This document shows positions 15,394 through 24,504 of a DNA stretch of 64,000 bases, piece by piece. Origin of the DNA: Chlorobiaceae bacterium. Lineage in GTDB: Bacteria; Bacteroidota; Chlorobiia; Chlorobiales; Chlorobiaceae. How positions within the stretch are numbered: position 1 is the stretch's first letter; each line of letters starts with the position of its first letter. The position numbers and the translations under genes are program-made. Below the pieces are notes generated by a model. The model saw nothing but the letters and a program-made list of their open reading frames with translations, did no database searches and was not told where the DNA came from. The stretch covers positions 1 to 64,000 of the forward strand of contig JAAXWL010000003.1 in assembly GCA_013334975.1 (NCBI GenBank). The letters are read 5' to 3'.

Positions 15394-16624
15394 GGAAGAA
15401 CAGCTTTGGGTCTGGCTGGATGACCCTGCTTTCGGGCCGCTGCAACATATCGGGCGTCTTTCAAGAGGGGTTCGTGGAACCGTGCGGTTTGCTTACGAGC
15501 ACACATGGCTGAAACAGGCACACGCATTTCCCATGGATCCTGAACTCGATCTTCAGGCTGGGGAATTTTTCCCGAAAGATTCCAATTTCGGCGTATTCAT
15601 GGATTCGTGTCCCGATCGGTGGGGCCAGGTTTTAATGAAGCGCAGAGAGGCAATAGTAGCCAAAGAAGAGGGGCGCACACCCCGAACGCTTGAACCCTGG
15701 GATTTCCTGATAGGTGTACAAGACGCCACACGCATGGGGGCTTTGCGGTTCACCCGGCCTGACGAAACCATCTTTCTGGCCAATGCGGCGTTATCCGCCC
15801 CGCCCATATCCAAAATCGCAGAGTTACAGGAAATCGCCATCGAGCTGACCAGGAAAAAACAAGCTGATCCGAAAAAGCTCAAGGAATGGCTCAAGGTCCT
15901 AGTGGCGCCCGGCTCATCCCTTGGCGGCGCAAGACCTAAGGCCAACCTGCTTGATGATGACGGCTCTCTCTGGATCGCCAAATTCCCTTCCGCCGACGAT
16001 GATCATGATGTTGCCTTATGGGAAAAGCTGCTCCAGGATATGGCCCAAAAATGCAACATCACGGTACCGCCAAGCCGCATTGTTCAAATAGGGAACGGAT
16101 ATCAGACCTATTTGGTACAGCGTTTTGATCGAACGGAATACAGGCGGGTCTTCTTTGCATCGGCAATGACCATGCTGCATCGCACAGACACTGAAGATGC
16201 AAGCTATCTGGAACTGGCTGAATTCATCGCCACCTATGGGGATGTCGATCATATCAACGGTGATCTTGAAGAGCTGTTCACCAGAATCGTCTTCAACGTC
16301 TGCACGGCAAATCGCGATGATCATCTACGAAATCATGGATTTATCCGTACGCCTTCAGGCTGGCGCCTGGCTCCGGCTTTCGATATGAACCCTTCGTTCA
16401 GAAAAGAGGAGCACGTCTTGTCAATCGATCTCTATGATCGAACCCCCAACATGGACGCTGTTCTTGCAACAGCCGGTTATTACAAGTTGAACGCCGCCCG
16501 CGCCAAAATAATCGTCAATGAGGTTTGTTCAGTGATAGACAGTTGGAAACCCATGGCAAGGAAATTGGGGTTGAGCGCGCATGAATGTTCAGAAGCGGAA
16601 CATTTGTTCATAACCCGAAAGTAG
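15380..16624 (+). CDS. hipA: HipA-like serine/threonine kinase toxin
   Basis: 414 aa from ATG 15380 (the frame is open further upstream, but this start gives the family N-terminus and couples to hipB). The N-terminal subdomain has GPLQHIGRLSRGVRGTVRFAY. The kinase core has the Gly-rich PGSSLGGARPKA, the catalytic loop TANRDDHLRNHGFI near residues 308-321, and the metal-binding LAPAFDMNPSF. HipA toxins phosphorylate an aminoacyl-tRNA synthetase or a related target and cause growth arrest; HipB inhibits. All key residues are present, so it is probably active. Confidence 0.9.
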   Translation: MKRAEEEQLWVWLDDPAFGPLQHIGRLSRGVRGTVRFAYEHTWLKQAHAFPMDPELDLQAGEFFPKDSNFGVFMDSCPDRWGQVLMKRREAIVAKEEGRTPRTLEPWDFLIGVQDATRMGALRFTRPDETIFLANAALSAPPISKIAELQEIAIELTRKKQADPKKLKEWLKVLVAPGSSLGGARPKANLLDDDGSLWIAKFPSADDDHDVALWEKLLQDMAQKCNITVPPSRIVQIGNGYQTYLVQRFDRTEYRRVFFASAMTMLHRTDTEDASYLELAEFIATYGDVDHINGDLEELFTRIVFNVCTANRDDHLRNHGFIRTPSGWRLAPAFDMNPSFRKEEHVLSIDLYDRTPNMDAVLATAGYYKLNAARAKIIVNEVCSVIDSWKPMARKLGLSAHECSEAEHLFITRK

Positions 16625-16694
16625 CGCTTCCGGCATTGGTACGTGAGGCAGGTTGTGATCGGTTCTTGTGAAACTGCAACGACTTTGATTCTTA

Positions 16695-17384
16695 TTAGGC
16701 GTGACACCAGGAAATGGTGTCTTGTCGCCATGATATCGTCACGTCGAAATGCTCCAGGATTGCAGTGCCAATGACGGCGGAGGAGCCGGTTAGGGCCCGG
16801 GCCATAGCGGTCATCACTTCGAGCGCACCCGGCAGTATTCCGTATTCGAGGTCGTGGTCATGGCCGGCGAGAGTAGTATTTACGCTGAATACCGGAGCGG
16901 TGAACCTGCCGTTGAGTGGGTGGAAGTCCTCCTTCTGTCCGATCGGCGTCATGGCCGATACCAGTTTCGGGTCGATGTATGAGAGGTGGGCGCCGGTGTC
17001 GAAGATGGCCATGGTCGCTACATCGCCCAGTCGGACGGGGAACACCGGTATGCCGCCGAGGGTTTCCATCTTGTCGACTGTTTCCCCGTCCGGGAAATCG
17101 TCGGCGAATTCCAGGATGCCTTCATTCCACCGGATTCGCATGGCGTGCAGCCCGGCCAGGATGTCGCAGCCGATGAGTGCCTCGATCTTGATGTCCGCCA
17201 GTTCGCTCAGGGTGTCCGTCGTCACCCCGGCCATATCGGTCGGGGGCGCATATCTATTTCCTGCGAAATCGAAAGGTGCTGGCGCGAAGCTCGTCGGGGA
17301 ACCGGTGTCGACGAGGGCGTTGCCAGTCGGCATAGGGACGATGATGTGCCCGCGGATGGCATTGAAGGGGACGGTTATCGTCAT
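16695..17384 (-). CDS. Retropepsin-like aspartic protease with two DTG motifs
   Basis: 229 aa. Two halves each carry an aspartic-protease catalytic motif: NALVDTGSPTSF near residues 22-33 and MAIFDTGAHLSYID near 128-141. Each is followed by a hydrophobic Gly motif (IEALIGCDIL; SSAVIGTAIL). Bacterial retropepsins usually have one DTG and dimerise; two in one chain suggests a single-chain, pepsin-like enzyme. No signal peptide, so cytosolic. A 15-bp GGACA-N5-TGTCC site lies 113 bp upstream. A paralogue sits at 28403-29113 next to a WYL regulator with the same kind of site. Substrate unknown. Confidence 0.78.
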   Translation of the reverse strand: MTITVPFNAIRGHIIVPMPTGNALVDTGSPTSFAPAPFDFAGNRYAPPTDMAGVTTDTLSELADIKIEALIGCDILAGLHAMRIRWNEGILEFADDFPDGETVDKMETLGGIPVFPVRLGDVATMAIFDTGAHLSYIDPKLVSAMTPIGQKEDFHPLNGRFTAPVFSVNTTLAGHDHDLEYGILPGALEVMTAMARALTGSSAVIGTAILEHFDVTISWRQDTISWCHA

Positions 17385-17496
17385 GGTGTGGAGGCGTGTT
17401 TCGGGTTTGTGCCAACTGCTGCTTTATGCAGAATACGCCATCGAGTAGTACAAAAACCGTCCTATGCGAAAAAACACTCCAAATATTCGCACCAGG

Positions 17497-17511
17497 GACA
17501 GTTTTTGTCCG
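17497..17511. promoter_or_regulatory. GGACA-N5-TGTCC site 1
   Basis: GGACAGTTTTTGTCC, a perfect 5-N5-5 inverted repeat, 113 bp upstream of the aspartic protease start at 17384. The same element is found at 26173, 29175, 29258, 33708, 40431 and 40598. Confidence 0.65.
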
Positions 17512-17521
17512 ATACCCCGCC

Positions 17522-18148
17522 TTAGCTTGCTGTTGATGCGAGGCAGATGGCCTGTTCGATGGCGACGTACTCAGCGGCGCTGAGGGTGCGGAGGTCAGCT
17601 TTTTCCACCGCGAGATGACGTTTTTGCTTTCCCTGGCCTTCAATGACCGTGAGTTTACCGTCGGACTCCATCGCGACAAGGGCCTTGCTGACAGCCTGTT
17701 GGATGGATGGCGTGGGATGAGGGAGGCCGGAAACCGTCTCCCCATAAGCCTGCATGGAGATACGGTCGGCGTGGCTGACGATGTGGGCAAGGCGCTGGAT
17801 GTCCATCTCGGGATTGCCGGCGCAGCGTTCGAGAATGATGAGCAGCACCGTTCTGAGTTTGCGGTAGTCAGTTGCTGAAAGGGATGGGGCTGTCGCCTCG
17901 CAGACACGGAAGAACTCCTCATCGGCGCTTTGCCGGACGGGTCGTCTCTCCTCCACCAGAGTGCCGATCGAAATGCCCAGCGCCCCTGAGAGTTTTTCAA
18001 GCTCCTTGAAGCGTACGTCCTGGCTCCCGGACTCGATTTTGGTGATGGCGGTCCTTGGCAGGTCGACCTGCCTGGCAAGCTCGTCCTGGGAGAGCCCTTT
18101 CTCGCAGCGGAGCTGCTTGATCCTATGTCCGATTTTTTCCTGTTCCAT
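17522..18148 (-). CDS. XRE-family transcriptional regulator
   Basis: 208 aa from ATG 18148, chosen because it starts MEQEKIGHRIKQLRCEKGLS directly at the helix-turn-helix; the frame continues further upstream but without domain content. The helix-turn-helix covers residues 7-60. The remaining 140 residues are helical with no recognised ligand domain. A TGTTC-N7-GAACA inverted repeat lies 19 bp upstream, so it is likely autoregulated. It is divergent from the four-gene cluster at 18287 and may control it. Confidence 0.75.
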   Translation of the reverse strand: MEQEKIGHRIKQLRCEKGLSQDELARQVDLPRTAITKIESGSQDVRFKELEKLSGALGISIGTLVEERRPVRQSADEEFFRVCEATAPSLSATDYRKLRTVLLIILERCAGNPEMDIQRLAHIVSHADRISMQAYGETVSGLPHPTPSIQQAVSKALVAMESDGKLTVIEGQGKQKRHLAVEKADLRTLSAAEYVAIEQAICLASTAS

Positions 18149-18166
18149 TTGCACAATTATACGAAA

Positions 18167-18183
18167 TGTTCTAATATCGAACA
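18167..18183. promoter_or_regulatory. Inverted repeat TGTTC-N7-GAACA, likely XRE operator
   Basis: TGTTCTAATATCGAACA lies between the XRE gene (start 18148) and the rightward cluster (18287). Placement in the divergent promoter suggests that it is bound by the XRE protein. Confidence 0.5.
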
Positions 18184-18286
18184 ATAGGGGTTCTATGAGA
18201 GAACGTTTGGGCCCCGGGCGGAGTGCCCGCAGGGCGGTCCCGGATACCGTCCACACAACAAACAAAATACGATAAAGGAGGCGGCC

Positions 18287-19387
18287 ATGGTGGAGTTGAA
18301 TGCGCGGGGGGACGAACTGGTGTTCCGGTTCCCGGAGGTACATCCCGAAGCTGCCCTGAGGGTAAGTTTCAGGCGCACCCTGCGTATCCCGGACGATGGG
18401 AAAGACTACCCGCTTCCGCCGGGGTTGGGGAATTTCCCGATGCGCCTTGTGGACGATTTTTCCGGGAACGTGCCGAAGCCGTGGATGCGGGACGGAGGTG
18501 TGATGCTGCCGATGTACCAGGCTGAAGCCTTATGGGTCGGGTTCAATACGCGAGAGGTCGACGACCGTGCGGAGTACCCGTTTGCCATCAAGATCTCCAC
18601 GGGAAAGGTCAATGCCGCCTCGGGCCAGCGGATGCGCAAGGGGCTCAACATGGAGCCGCAGGACTATGTGGTAGCCCCCCGCCAGCCATGGGTCGACGGG
18701 TACTGCGTCGAGAAGGGGGTGATCCGGCAGTTCGTCGCCATGCCGCTGGGCAGCGGGTATTCGGTCGAAGAGCAGGTGACGGGTAGCGGCGAGTTCGGCG
18801 GGATGCAGGTACTGGTCTACCCGATGAAGCGCAGTGCGTTCGAAAAGCGCTTTCCGAAACCCGAACCGATGGGCCGAAGGTATGAGCTTTCAGGTCCGGA
18901 GGATTCACCCAACGTCTGCTACTGTTTGAGACCCCACTCGATGGGCTTCGCCCCTGGCGGCAGGATGCGGCAGGAGGTCTACGAGGACCCGTATGAGCCG
19001 GAGGAGTGGGATCTGGAGAACTATTCGCACTGCTTCGTGCACATCGCCAATTCTGAAGTGTGGGGTGAGATTACAGGCAAGCGTCCGCCATATCCGCCGA
19101 TGACCGCAGTGGAGTATTCGCGGTACGGGCTGCCGTGGTTCGACTACTATGCCGAAGAGGGTGCCGAAGCCATCGATGGCGCTGAAAAACTGAAGGGGCT
19201 GAAGAGCGTGAAGGAAATGGGGGAGATGAAAGGGGACGGGCCCCTGCCCGGAAACGGAACGGTCGAGCGGCTTCGTGTCAGGGAAATCGGGCGGAAACCG
19301 AGGCTGGTCAGGGAAGGGGAACTGGAGTCCCCAAAACCCGTGAATTTCACCCATGACTATCTCAAGAAATTTTGGGACGCTCTGTAA
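18287..19387 (+). CDS. Conserved protein of unknown function
   Basis: 366 aa, soluble. I recognise it only as a conserved type that also occurs in actinobacteria: motifs PMYQAEALWVGF, YPFAIKISTGKVNAASG, WVDGYCVEKGVIRQFVAMPL, GGMQVLVYPMK. The conserved core fills residues about 70-215; the C-terminal 120 residues are variable and charged. AAGGAGG precedes the ATG. It opens a rightward operon with the vWA and FtsZ-like genes. No catalytic motif is obvious. Confidence 0.75.
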   Translation: MVELNARGDELVFRFPEVHPEAALRVSFRRTLRIPDDGKDYPLPPGLGNFPMRLVDDFSGNVPKPWMRDGGVMLPMYQAEALWVGFNTREVDDRAEYPFAIKISTGKVNAASGQRMRKGLNMEPQDYVVAPRQPWVDGYCVEKGVIRQFVAMPLGSGYSVEEQVTGSGEFGGMQVLVYPMKRSAFEKRFPKPEPMGRRYELSGPEDSPNVCYCLRPHSMGFAPGGRMRQEVYEDPYEPEEWDLENYSHCFVHIANSEVWGEITGKRPPYPPMTAVEYSRYGLPWFDYYAEEGAEAIDGAEKLKGLKSVKEMGEMKGDGPLPGNGTVERLRVREIGRKPRLVREGELESPKPVNFTHDYLKKFWDAL

Positions 19388-19443
19388 CGCGCCCCGGGCC
19401 TGTTCTGCGACGACAATGCAATCATAAACAAAAGGAGGCGACG

Positions 19444-20058
19444 ATGAAAGACGGCTATACGCACATCACGGTCATCCTGGACCGGAGCGGTTCAATGGAA
19501 TCCATCCGCGAGGACGCCATCGGAGGGTTTAACGCCTTCGTTGGGCAGCAGAAAACCGGTCCGGGAGAAGCCAGCCTGACGCTCGTCCAGTTCGACTCGC
19601 TGGATCCGTACGAGGTGGTCTGGCATTTCAGGCCGATCGAAAAGGTCCCCGCGCTGAACCTGGAGACCTATGTGCCCCGAGGCGGTACGCCGCTTCTCGA
19701 TGCGCTGGGCAGGGGCATTAACGACATCGAGGCGAGCATCGGAAGACTCGATGATGCGGAGCGGCCGGAGCACGTGATCGTGGCCGTTATCACCGACGGG
19801 CAGGAGAACTCGAGCAAAGAGTTCGACAAGAATCAGATCGAGCAAATGATCAAGAAACGCTCCGCCGCCGACTGGGAGTTCGTCTTCCTCAGCGCCGACC
19901 TTGCCGCCATTGATGACGCCATGCGAATGGGTTTCCGCCAGGACGCCACTGTGGCGTTCGAAAAAAGCCCGGAAGGTGTGGCCTGCTGCATGGAAACCCT
20001 GTCGTCGAGGGTGTTCGCCAGACGTATGGCACCAAAAGGAAGCTGGAAGGATCTTTGA
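19444..20058 (+). CDS. von Willebrand factor A domain protein
   Basis: 204 aa; start chosen at ATG 19444, behind AAGGAGG. A single vWA domain: MIDAS DRSGSMES at residues 13-20, the Thr of GGTPLLDAL and the Asp of ITDGQENSS are all present, so it should bind Mg2+ and a protein partner. No membrane segment or signal. vWA proteins of this size accompany signalling or ATPase complexes; here the neighbours are a conserved unknown and an FtsZ-like GTPase. Confidence 0.85.
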   Translation: MKDGYTHITVILDRSGSMESIREDAIGGFNAFVGQQKTGPGEASLTLVQFDSLDPYEVVWHFRPIEKVPALNLETYVPRGGTPLLDALGRGINDIEASIGRLDDAERPEHVIVAVITDGQENSSKEFDKNQIEQMIKKRSAADWEFVFLSADLAAIDDAMRMGFRQDATVAFEKSPEGVACCMETLSSRVFARRMAPKGSWKDL

Positions 20059-20124
20059 GTCTTTCGCGTATTTTGTAGAGTAAATAGTCAACCCGGGGAT
20101 TCACCACGTAACAAATGCAGCATC

Positions 20125-21330
20125 ATGGGTTTTGAACTTGATCATGAGCAACTGATTCTGGGCCAGTCCGCTGGCCTCCGCATAAAGGTCGTCGGTGTCG
20201 GCCGGTTCGGATGTCTGGTCATCAACCACATGGTCGAGAACAATCTGCAGGGGGTCGATTATGTGGCGATTCATTCAGATCCCCGGGTCCTTCTTGAATC
20301 GAAGGCGTCGATCAAGTTGAGGATCGGCGCGGGTGCAGCCCTGGAAAGGGAACAAAACAGGTCCTTGGGGTCGGGTTCCGTTTACCGGCGGCAACTCAAC
20401 GATGAAGAACGTCAATACATCGCCACCCAGCTGCAAGGCGCCAATGTGATCATCCTTGTCGCGGGGATGGGAAAGGGCACCGGGACCAACTTGGCCCCCG
20501 GCATCGCACTCGTGGCCAGGAACATGGGCATATTGACATTGGGAATCGTCACGACTCCGTTCAGTTGCGAAGGGAAGTCGAAAGCCCAGAGTGCAGAGGA
20601 GGGGATTGCGGAACTCAGGAAGTATATCGACACGCTGATCAATATCGACAACGAAAAGGTGCTGGCGCAGTCGGCCAATCCCTCGGTCGACGAAGCCTTC
20701 GTCCAGACTACGGAACTCGTTTGTGGTACGGCCAGGAGCATTGCGGATGTGCTGTCGAGCCGTGGCCATATCAACATCAGTTTCGCGGATTTTGCCGAAC
20801 TGCTGACTGATGCCGGCGAGGCCTCCATCGGAATCGCTACGGCATCAGGCGAGGGAAGTGCCTTGAAGGCCGTGACGAATGCCTATAAAAGCCTTCAGAT
20901 CAGCAAGGAGGAGGCGAGCCGGATAAAGGGCCTGATGGTCAATATCACGGGCAAGGTCGGCATGAAGGACCTGACTTCGGCGATGACGTACCTCCTGGGC
21001 CAGGTCGGCAGCGAGGCCACTGTCATCAATGGCTATATCGAACAGTCGCAGGATATCGGGGTGACCCGGGCAACGCTGATCGTGACTGGCATCAGGACGG
21101 TGTCCAAGCCCGTTCAGCCGGTACAGCCAATCACCCCGCCAGGCTTTCCGCCCATACTGCCTCCAGGGATTAAAGACCGGGATCGCACGTTGCCCACCTA
21201 CGTCCGTAGGCAGATTCGCGTTCCGGGTCTGGAGGACAGCCCGTCTTATCCGAGCTCGTCATCGGGATACAAGGATAAAATCAATAAAAGCAGGCCCGAG
21301 ACGCCCGCATTCGAAAGGGTGATAGCTTGA
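20125..21330 (+). CDS. FtsZ/tubulin-like GTPase paralogue
   Basis: 401 aa. The FtsZ fold is clear: KVVGVGRFGCLVINHM at the N-terminus (FtsZ has GVGGGGxNA), VDYVAIHSDPRVL, the tubulin signature loop as VAGMGKGTGTNLAP near residues 112-125 in place of GGGTGTG, LTLGIVTTPFSCEGK, and the GTPase domain to about residue 320. A Pro-rich linker and basic tail follow. The substituted signature loop and divergent T1 loop mark a paralogue and not the cell-division FtsZ. Its presence in an accessory cluster and an FtsW-like gene 4 kb away are notable. Confidence 0.8.
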   Translation: MGFELDHEQLILGQSAGLRIKVVGVGRFGCLVINHMVENNLQGVDYVAIHSDPRVLLESKASIKLRIGAGAALEREQNRSLGSGSVYRRQLNDEERQYIATQLQGANVIILVAGMGKGTGTNLAPGIALVARNMGILTLGIVTTPFSCEGKSKAQSAEEGIAELRKYIDTLINIDNEKVLAQSANPSVDEAFVQTTELVCGTARSIADVLSSRGHINISFADFAELLTDAGEASIGIATASGEGSALKAVTNAYKSLQISKEEASRIKGLMVNITGKVGMKDLTSAMTYLLGQVGSEATVINGYIEQSQDIGVTRATLIVTGIRTVSKPVQPVQPITPPGFPPILPPGIKDRDRTLPTYVRRQIRVPGLEDSPSYPSSSSGYKDKINKSRPETPAFERVIA

Positions 21331-22244
21331 TGTACATGACTGCTCAGTCAAAAGCCGCGCGCAGGCTCTTTCGGGGCATAACCGTCGCACTCACGTTTCT
21401 GCTTGCCGCATTTTGTGGCATTCGGGAGATAGACGCCAAGCAGGCACCGTCCAAGGCTCAACCCCAATACCTTGCCCATGAAAGGTTTCGCTTTGAACGA
21501 AGCATCACCATTGCAAAGCCGTCATACTACACCGAAAGCGAGTGGCGGAAACAGCGTGGAGATGACCGTAGGACATTCTGGCGATGCGACTATCCCGTGT
21601 TTGCCGGAGGGCATGCGGCGACGCGCATCAACCGGACGCTTCGGGAGTATGTTTATTCCGTAAGCACCTATCAGGATGTGCCTCCTGTCCGGCCCGGTAC
21701 GTTTAAATCCGCTGCCGATGATCTGATCAAGAGCTATCTGGAAGAGCGGCGCACATCGGGAATCCAGAGGCCGTTCCAGGTCGAGGTAAACGGTTCAGTG
21801 CTGCTGAACAGGCCCGGTCTGTTGACGGTGCACATGACTGCGCATCTCGATTGCGGGGGTGCCCATAGCCTTGATCCGATAAAGGTGTTTGTATTCGACA
21901 GCAACACCGGCTCACAACTGAAACTGGCCGATATCTTCGTGCCGAAGTTTGATTCGCGCTTGAACCGCCTTATCGACAAAGCGTTCAGGAAGCAGAACGG
22001 ACTTTCGGCTACGGACCCGCTGGATAAGCCAAAAGGCGATTTTTTCGGGTTGTCGGAAAAAAAGCTGACCTACCCTGGCAACTTCGCCGTGGGCGTCGAC
22101 GGCATCACATTCGTGTACAATGAATACGAGATTGCCGCATATGCCTACGGCCCTATCGAAATCCTCATCCCCTGGGCCGAACTGCGCCCGATACTCAAAA
22201 AGGCCTTCAAGGCGCGGTGCGCGGCGGCATTTGCTTCGCGATAA
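21330..22244 (+). CDS. Secreted or anchored DUF3298 (RsiV-like) protein
   Basis: 304 aa from ATG 21330, which overlaps the stop of the FtsZ-like gene (TGATG). An N-terminal hydrophobic segment (residues about 16-32) acts as signal or anchor. The C-terminal half carries the DUF4163/DUF3298 pair seen in RsiV-type anti-sigma factors and other lysozyme-binding-like proteins: LDCGGAHSLDPIKVFVFDSN, LKLADIF, GITFVYNEYEIAAYAYGPIE. Role here unknown; it would face the periplasm. Confidence 0.7.
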   Translation: MYMTAQSKAARRLFRGITVALTFLLAAFCGIREIDAKQAPSKAQPQYLAHERFRFERSITIAKPSYYTESEWRKQRGDDRRTFWRCDYPVFAGGHAATRINRTLREYVYSVSTYQDVPPVRPGTFKSAADDLIKSYLEERRTSGIQRPFQVEVNGSVLLNRPGLLTVHMTAHLDCGGAHSLDPIKVFVFDSNTGSQLKLADIFVPKFDSRLNRLIDKAFRKQNGLSATDPLDKPKGDFFGLSEKKLTYPGNFAVGVDGITFVYNEYEIAAYAYGPIEILIPWAELRPILKKAFKARCAAAFASR

Positions 22245-22446
22245 TCCGGCCGTAAACCGCTTAGGCGCTCCCCGTGCGGTTCATATGCGGCATGGGAAAA
22301 TGAGGCATAACAAGCGGTTTTGACTTGCTGTTTTAGTAGATTTGAGATAACTCTAACTCAGGCAAATCTGTAAATGGCTATAGGAACGTCGTTTGGGATT
22401 TGGTTTTTGAGATATCTTTCGGGGCTAATTTAAGTTGTCGATAACT

Positions 22447-23631
22447 ATGCCTGCATTCGTCCACCACGAATTGAGCCTGATCAACCCTGCTTTTGATTCC
22501 CCTCTGGTCGATATTCTGACTGAACTGGAGCACCTGCGCCGCTTAAGGCTGTCGGGTACTACTCCGGCGCCGCTGTTCTTTCAGCTCAAGCAGATCTTTC
22601 ACATGCTCGAAAGTCTTGGCTCGGCTCGCATCGAAGGTAATCACACCACGTTGGCAGATCTGGTCGAAAGCAGGCTGGAGGGAGAACCCTCGGATGCAAC
22701 CGATCAGTTGCGGGAAATGGAGAACATTGAACGGGCGATGAGTTACATCGATGAGCATGTCCAACCGGGATCGGTTCTGACGGAGATGTTTATCCGGGAA
22801 CTGCACGCTCTTACCGTTGCTAACTTGAAGCGAGAAGGCGATTCTACACCTGGAACTTATCGGCAGGTTCCTGTCAGTATAGCCGGGGCCAGTCATCTGC
22901 CCCCGGATGCATTTCTGGTTTCAAACTACATGGCGGAACTGGTCGATTTCATCAACCGGGGTGATCAGCCAAAGTACGATCTCATCAAGGTTGCACTTGC
23001 CCATCACCGGTTCGGCTGGATACATCCATTCCGAAATGGAAACGGTCGCGTGGTTCGTTTGCTCACCTATCTTCTGCTCATCAAATACGGTTTCAATGTG
23101 CAGACTGGTGGTCGAGTTCTCAATCCCACAGCGGTTTTCTGCAATGACCGTGACCAGTATTATCGCATGCTTGCGCAGGCTGACAGCGGCACTGCGGGCG
23201 GAATGGAGTCCTGGTGTGTATATGTTCTTCAGGGGATACTGGATGAGTTAAGAAAAGTTGATCGGTTGGCTGATTTTTCTTACCTGCAAGAAAACATCCT
23301 GATTCCGGCTCTTTCCTCTGCTGAAGAGCGGCAGGTAATCACCCGCCAAGAAGCGATGGTACTTCAACGTGCGGCTAAATCGGGTATTGCCAAAACTGGT
23401 GATCTGACCGGTACGTTAACTGACTTAAGTTCGGGTCAGCGCACCTATTTGATCAAAAAACTTGTAGAGCGCAAAATGTTGCAGCCGATCAAGGAGGGCG
23501 CGAGACAATATGCCATCGGGTTCAGTAACAGCGTGCTTATGCGAGGTATCATCATGGCTTTGTCGAATGAGGGCTTTATTCCGGCAAGCCTGAACCGCCC
23601 CGTCCAGAGATCGGGAGAGTTCGATGCCTGA
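22447..23631 (+). CDS. Fic-domain AMP/NMP-transferase with intramolecular inhibitory motif
   Basis: 394 aa from ATG 22447 (a TTG four codons upstream is also possible). The Fic core has [12 protein letters not shown] near residues 194-205, the complete HxFx(D/N)GNGRxxR motif. An N-terminal inhibitory helix SARIEGN near residue 59 fits the (S/T)xxxE(G/N) rule for class II, self-inhibited Fic proteins. The C-terminal third resembles a winged helix. It probably modifies a cytosolic protein with a nucleotide. It stands alone between two unrelated operons. Confidence 0.88.
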   Translation: MPAFVHHELSLINPAFDSPLVDILTELEHLRRLRLSGTTPAPLFFQLKQIFHMLESLGSARIEGNHTTLADLVESRLEGEPSDATDQLREMENIERAMSYIDEHVQPGSVLTEMFIRELHALTVANLKREGDSTPGTYRQVPVSIAGASHLPPDAFLVSNYMAELVDFINRGDQPKYDLIKVALAHHRFGWIHPFRNGNGRVVRLLTYLLLIKYGFNVQTGGRVLNPTAVFCNDRDQYYRMLAQADSGTAGGMESWCVYVLQGILDELRKVDRLADFSYLQENILIPALSSAEERQVITRQEAMVLQRAAKSGIAKTGDLTGTLTDLSSGQRTYLIKKLVERKMLQPIKEGARQYAIGFSNSVLMRGIIMALSNEGFIPASLNRPVQRSGEFDA

Positions 23632-23673
23632 ATTCATTCGCCCTGAGCGACCCGTTTGATGCGGCTTGACCTA

Positions 23674-24504
23674 TTAGAGATTGAACACGGCAATTTCAGG
23701 TCGTGAACCTAATCGTGCAGAGATGATGGACATTCCTACACCTCTGGAAACGTAGAGTTTGCACCCGGGTATATCGTAAAAACCTGCCACGAAGTGGCCG
23801 CTACCTCTTGGAGTAGATGGTGCCCACCCTCCAATCGTGATCTGTCCTCCATGGGTGTGTCCAGACAGGCATAGGGAAAATCGACTTGAACCCATGATTC
23901 GGCGTACTTCTGGCAGTTCGAAAAATCCGGGCGAGTGTTGCAACAGGACGGTTGTTGTTACCTTTTCCTTGTGCAAGTACCCGATTCGCTCCAATAGCCT
24001 CGGGTCAGGGTTCCCGCCAGTGAAGTCATCAAGACCTATCAGTTGAATGGTGCGTTTTCCCTTTGTGAACGATGACTGTTTATTGAGAAGAAGTTGATTG
24101 CCCTGGCGACTCTCGATGGCCGTGCGCAATTCCGGGAAGTCCAAGCCACTCCAATGCTCCCAGTTGCCAGGGACTGCAATCAGAGGAATCGGGCCAAGAT
24201 CTTCGACAAAAGCTTGCAGCAACGGCAGCGCGTCAGCACGATCGATCATGTCACCAGTCAAGACCACCAGATCAGGTCGCAATGCCTTCACCTGCTTCAC
24301 CAGGGACTTTTCCCGCTCTCCGAAGGCATGAAGGTGAAGATCGGAAAGTTGCACGAGTCGCAAGCCTGGCTCATCACGTTGATGACGCATATCGTGACGG
24401 GTAACCTCTCGACGACCTGGTTCAACAAAAAATGCCACGATCAAGACTGCCAGCAAACTGGTGAACAAGAGTATTCCGACGAGAGGACGAGCGCTAAACG
24501 TCAT
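23674..24504 (-). CDS. Membrane-anchored metallophosphoesterase (YkuE/LpxG-like)
   Basis: 276 aa. One N-terminal membrane helix (residues 7-27). The calcineurin-like phosphoesterase motifs are complete: SDLHLH, TGDMIDRAD, GNWEH, LQHSPGFF and SGHTHGGQ. Relatives include UDP-2,3-diacylglucosamine hydrolases and YkuE-type cell-envelope phosphatases. It overlaps the end of the FtsW-like gene by 11 bp and is the last gene of that leftward operon, so envelope metabolism is a reasonable guess. Confidence 0.82.
   Translation of the reverse strand: MTFSARPLVGILLFTSLLAVLIVAFFVEPGRREVTRHDMRHQRDEPGLRLVQLSDLHLHAFGEREKSLVKQVKALRPDLVVLTGDMIDRADALPLLQAFVEDLGPIPLIAVPGNWEHWSGLDFPELRTAIESRQGNQLLLNKQSSFTKGKRTIQLIGLDDFTGGNPDPRLLERIGYLHKEKVTTTVLLQHSPGFFELPEVRRIMGSSRFSLCLSGHTHGGQITIGGWAPSTPRGSGHFVAGFYDIPGCKLYVSRGVGMSIISARLGSRPEIAVFNL

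Noticed and set aside
16714-17448. Plus-strand frame of 244 codons
   Set aside because: It is the complement of the aspartic protease gene, whose two DTG motifs on the minus strand are decisive.
17448-17463. Possible additional operator (GTACAAAAACCGTTCC) close to site 1
   Set aside because: Too many mismatches and different spacing from the GGACA-N5-TGTCC element.
22255-22335. Distant inverted sequences AAACCGCTT and AAGCGGTTTT as a terminator after the DUF3298 gene
   Set aside because: The arms are more than 50 bases apart with no compact stem, so it is not convincing as a terminator.
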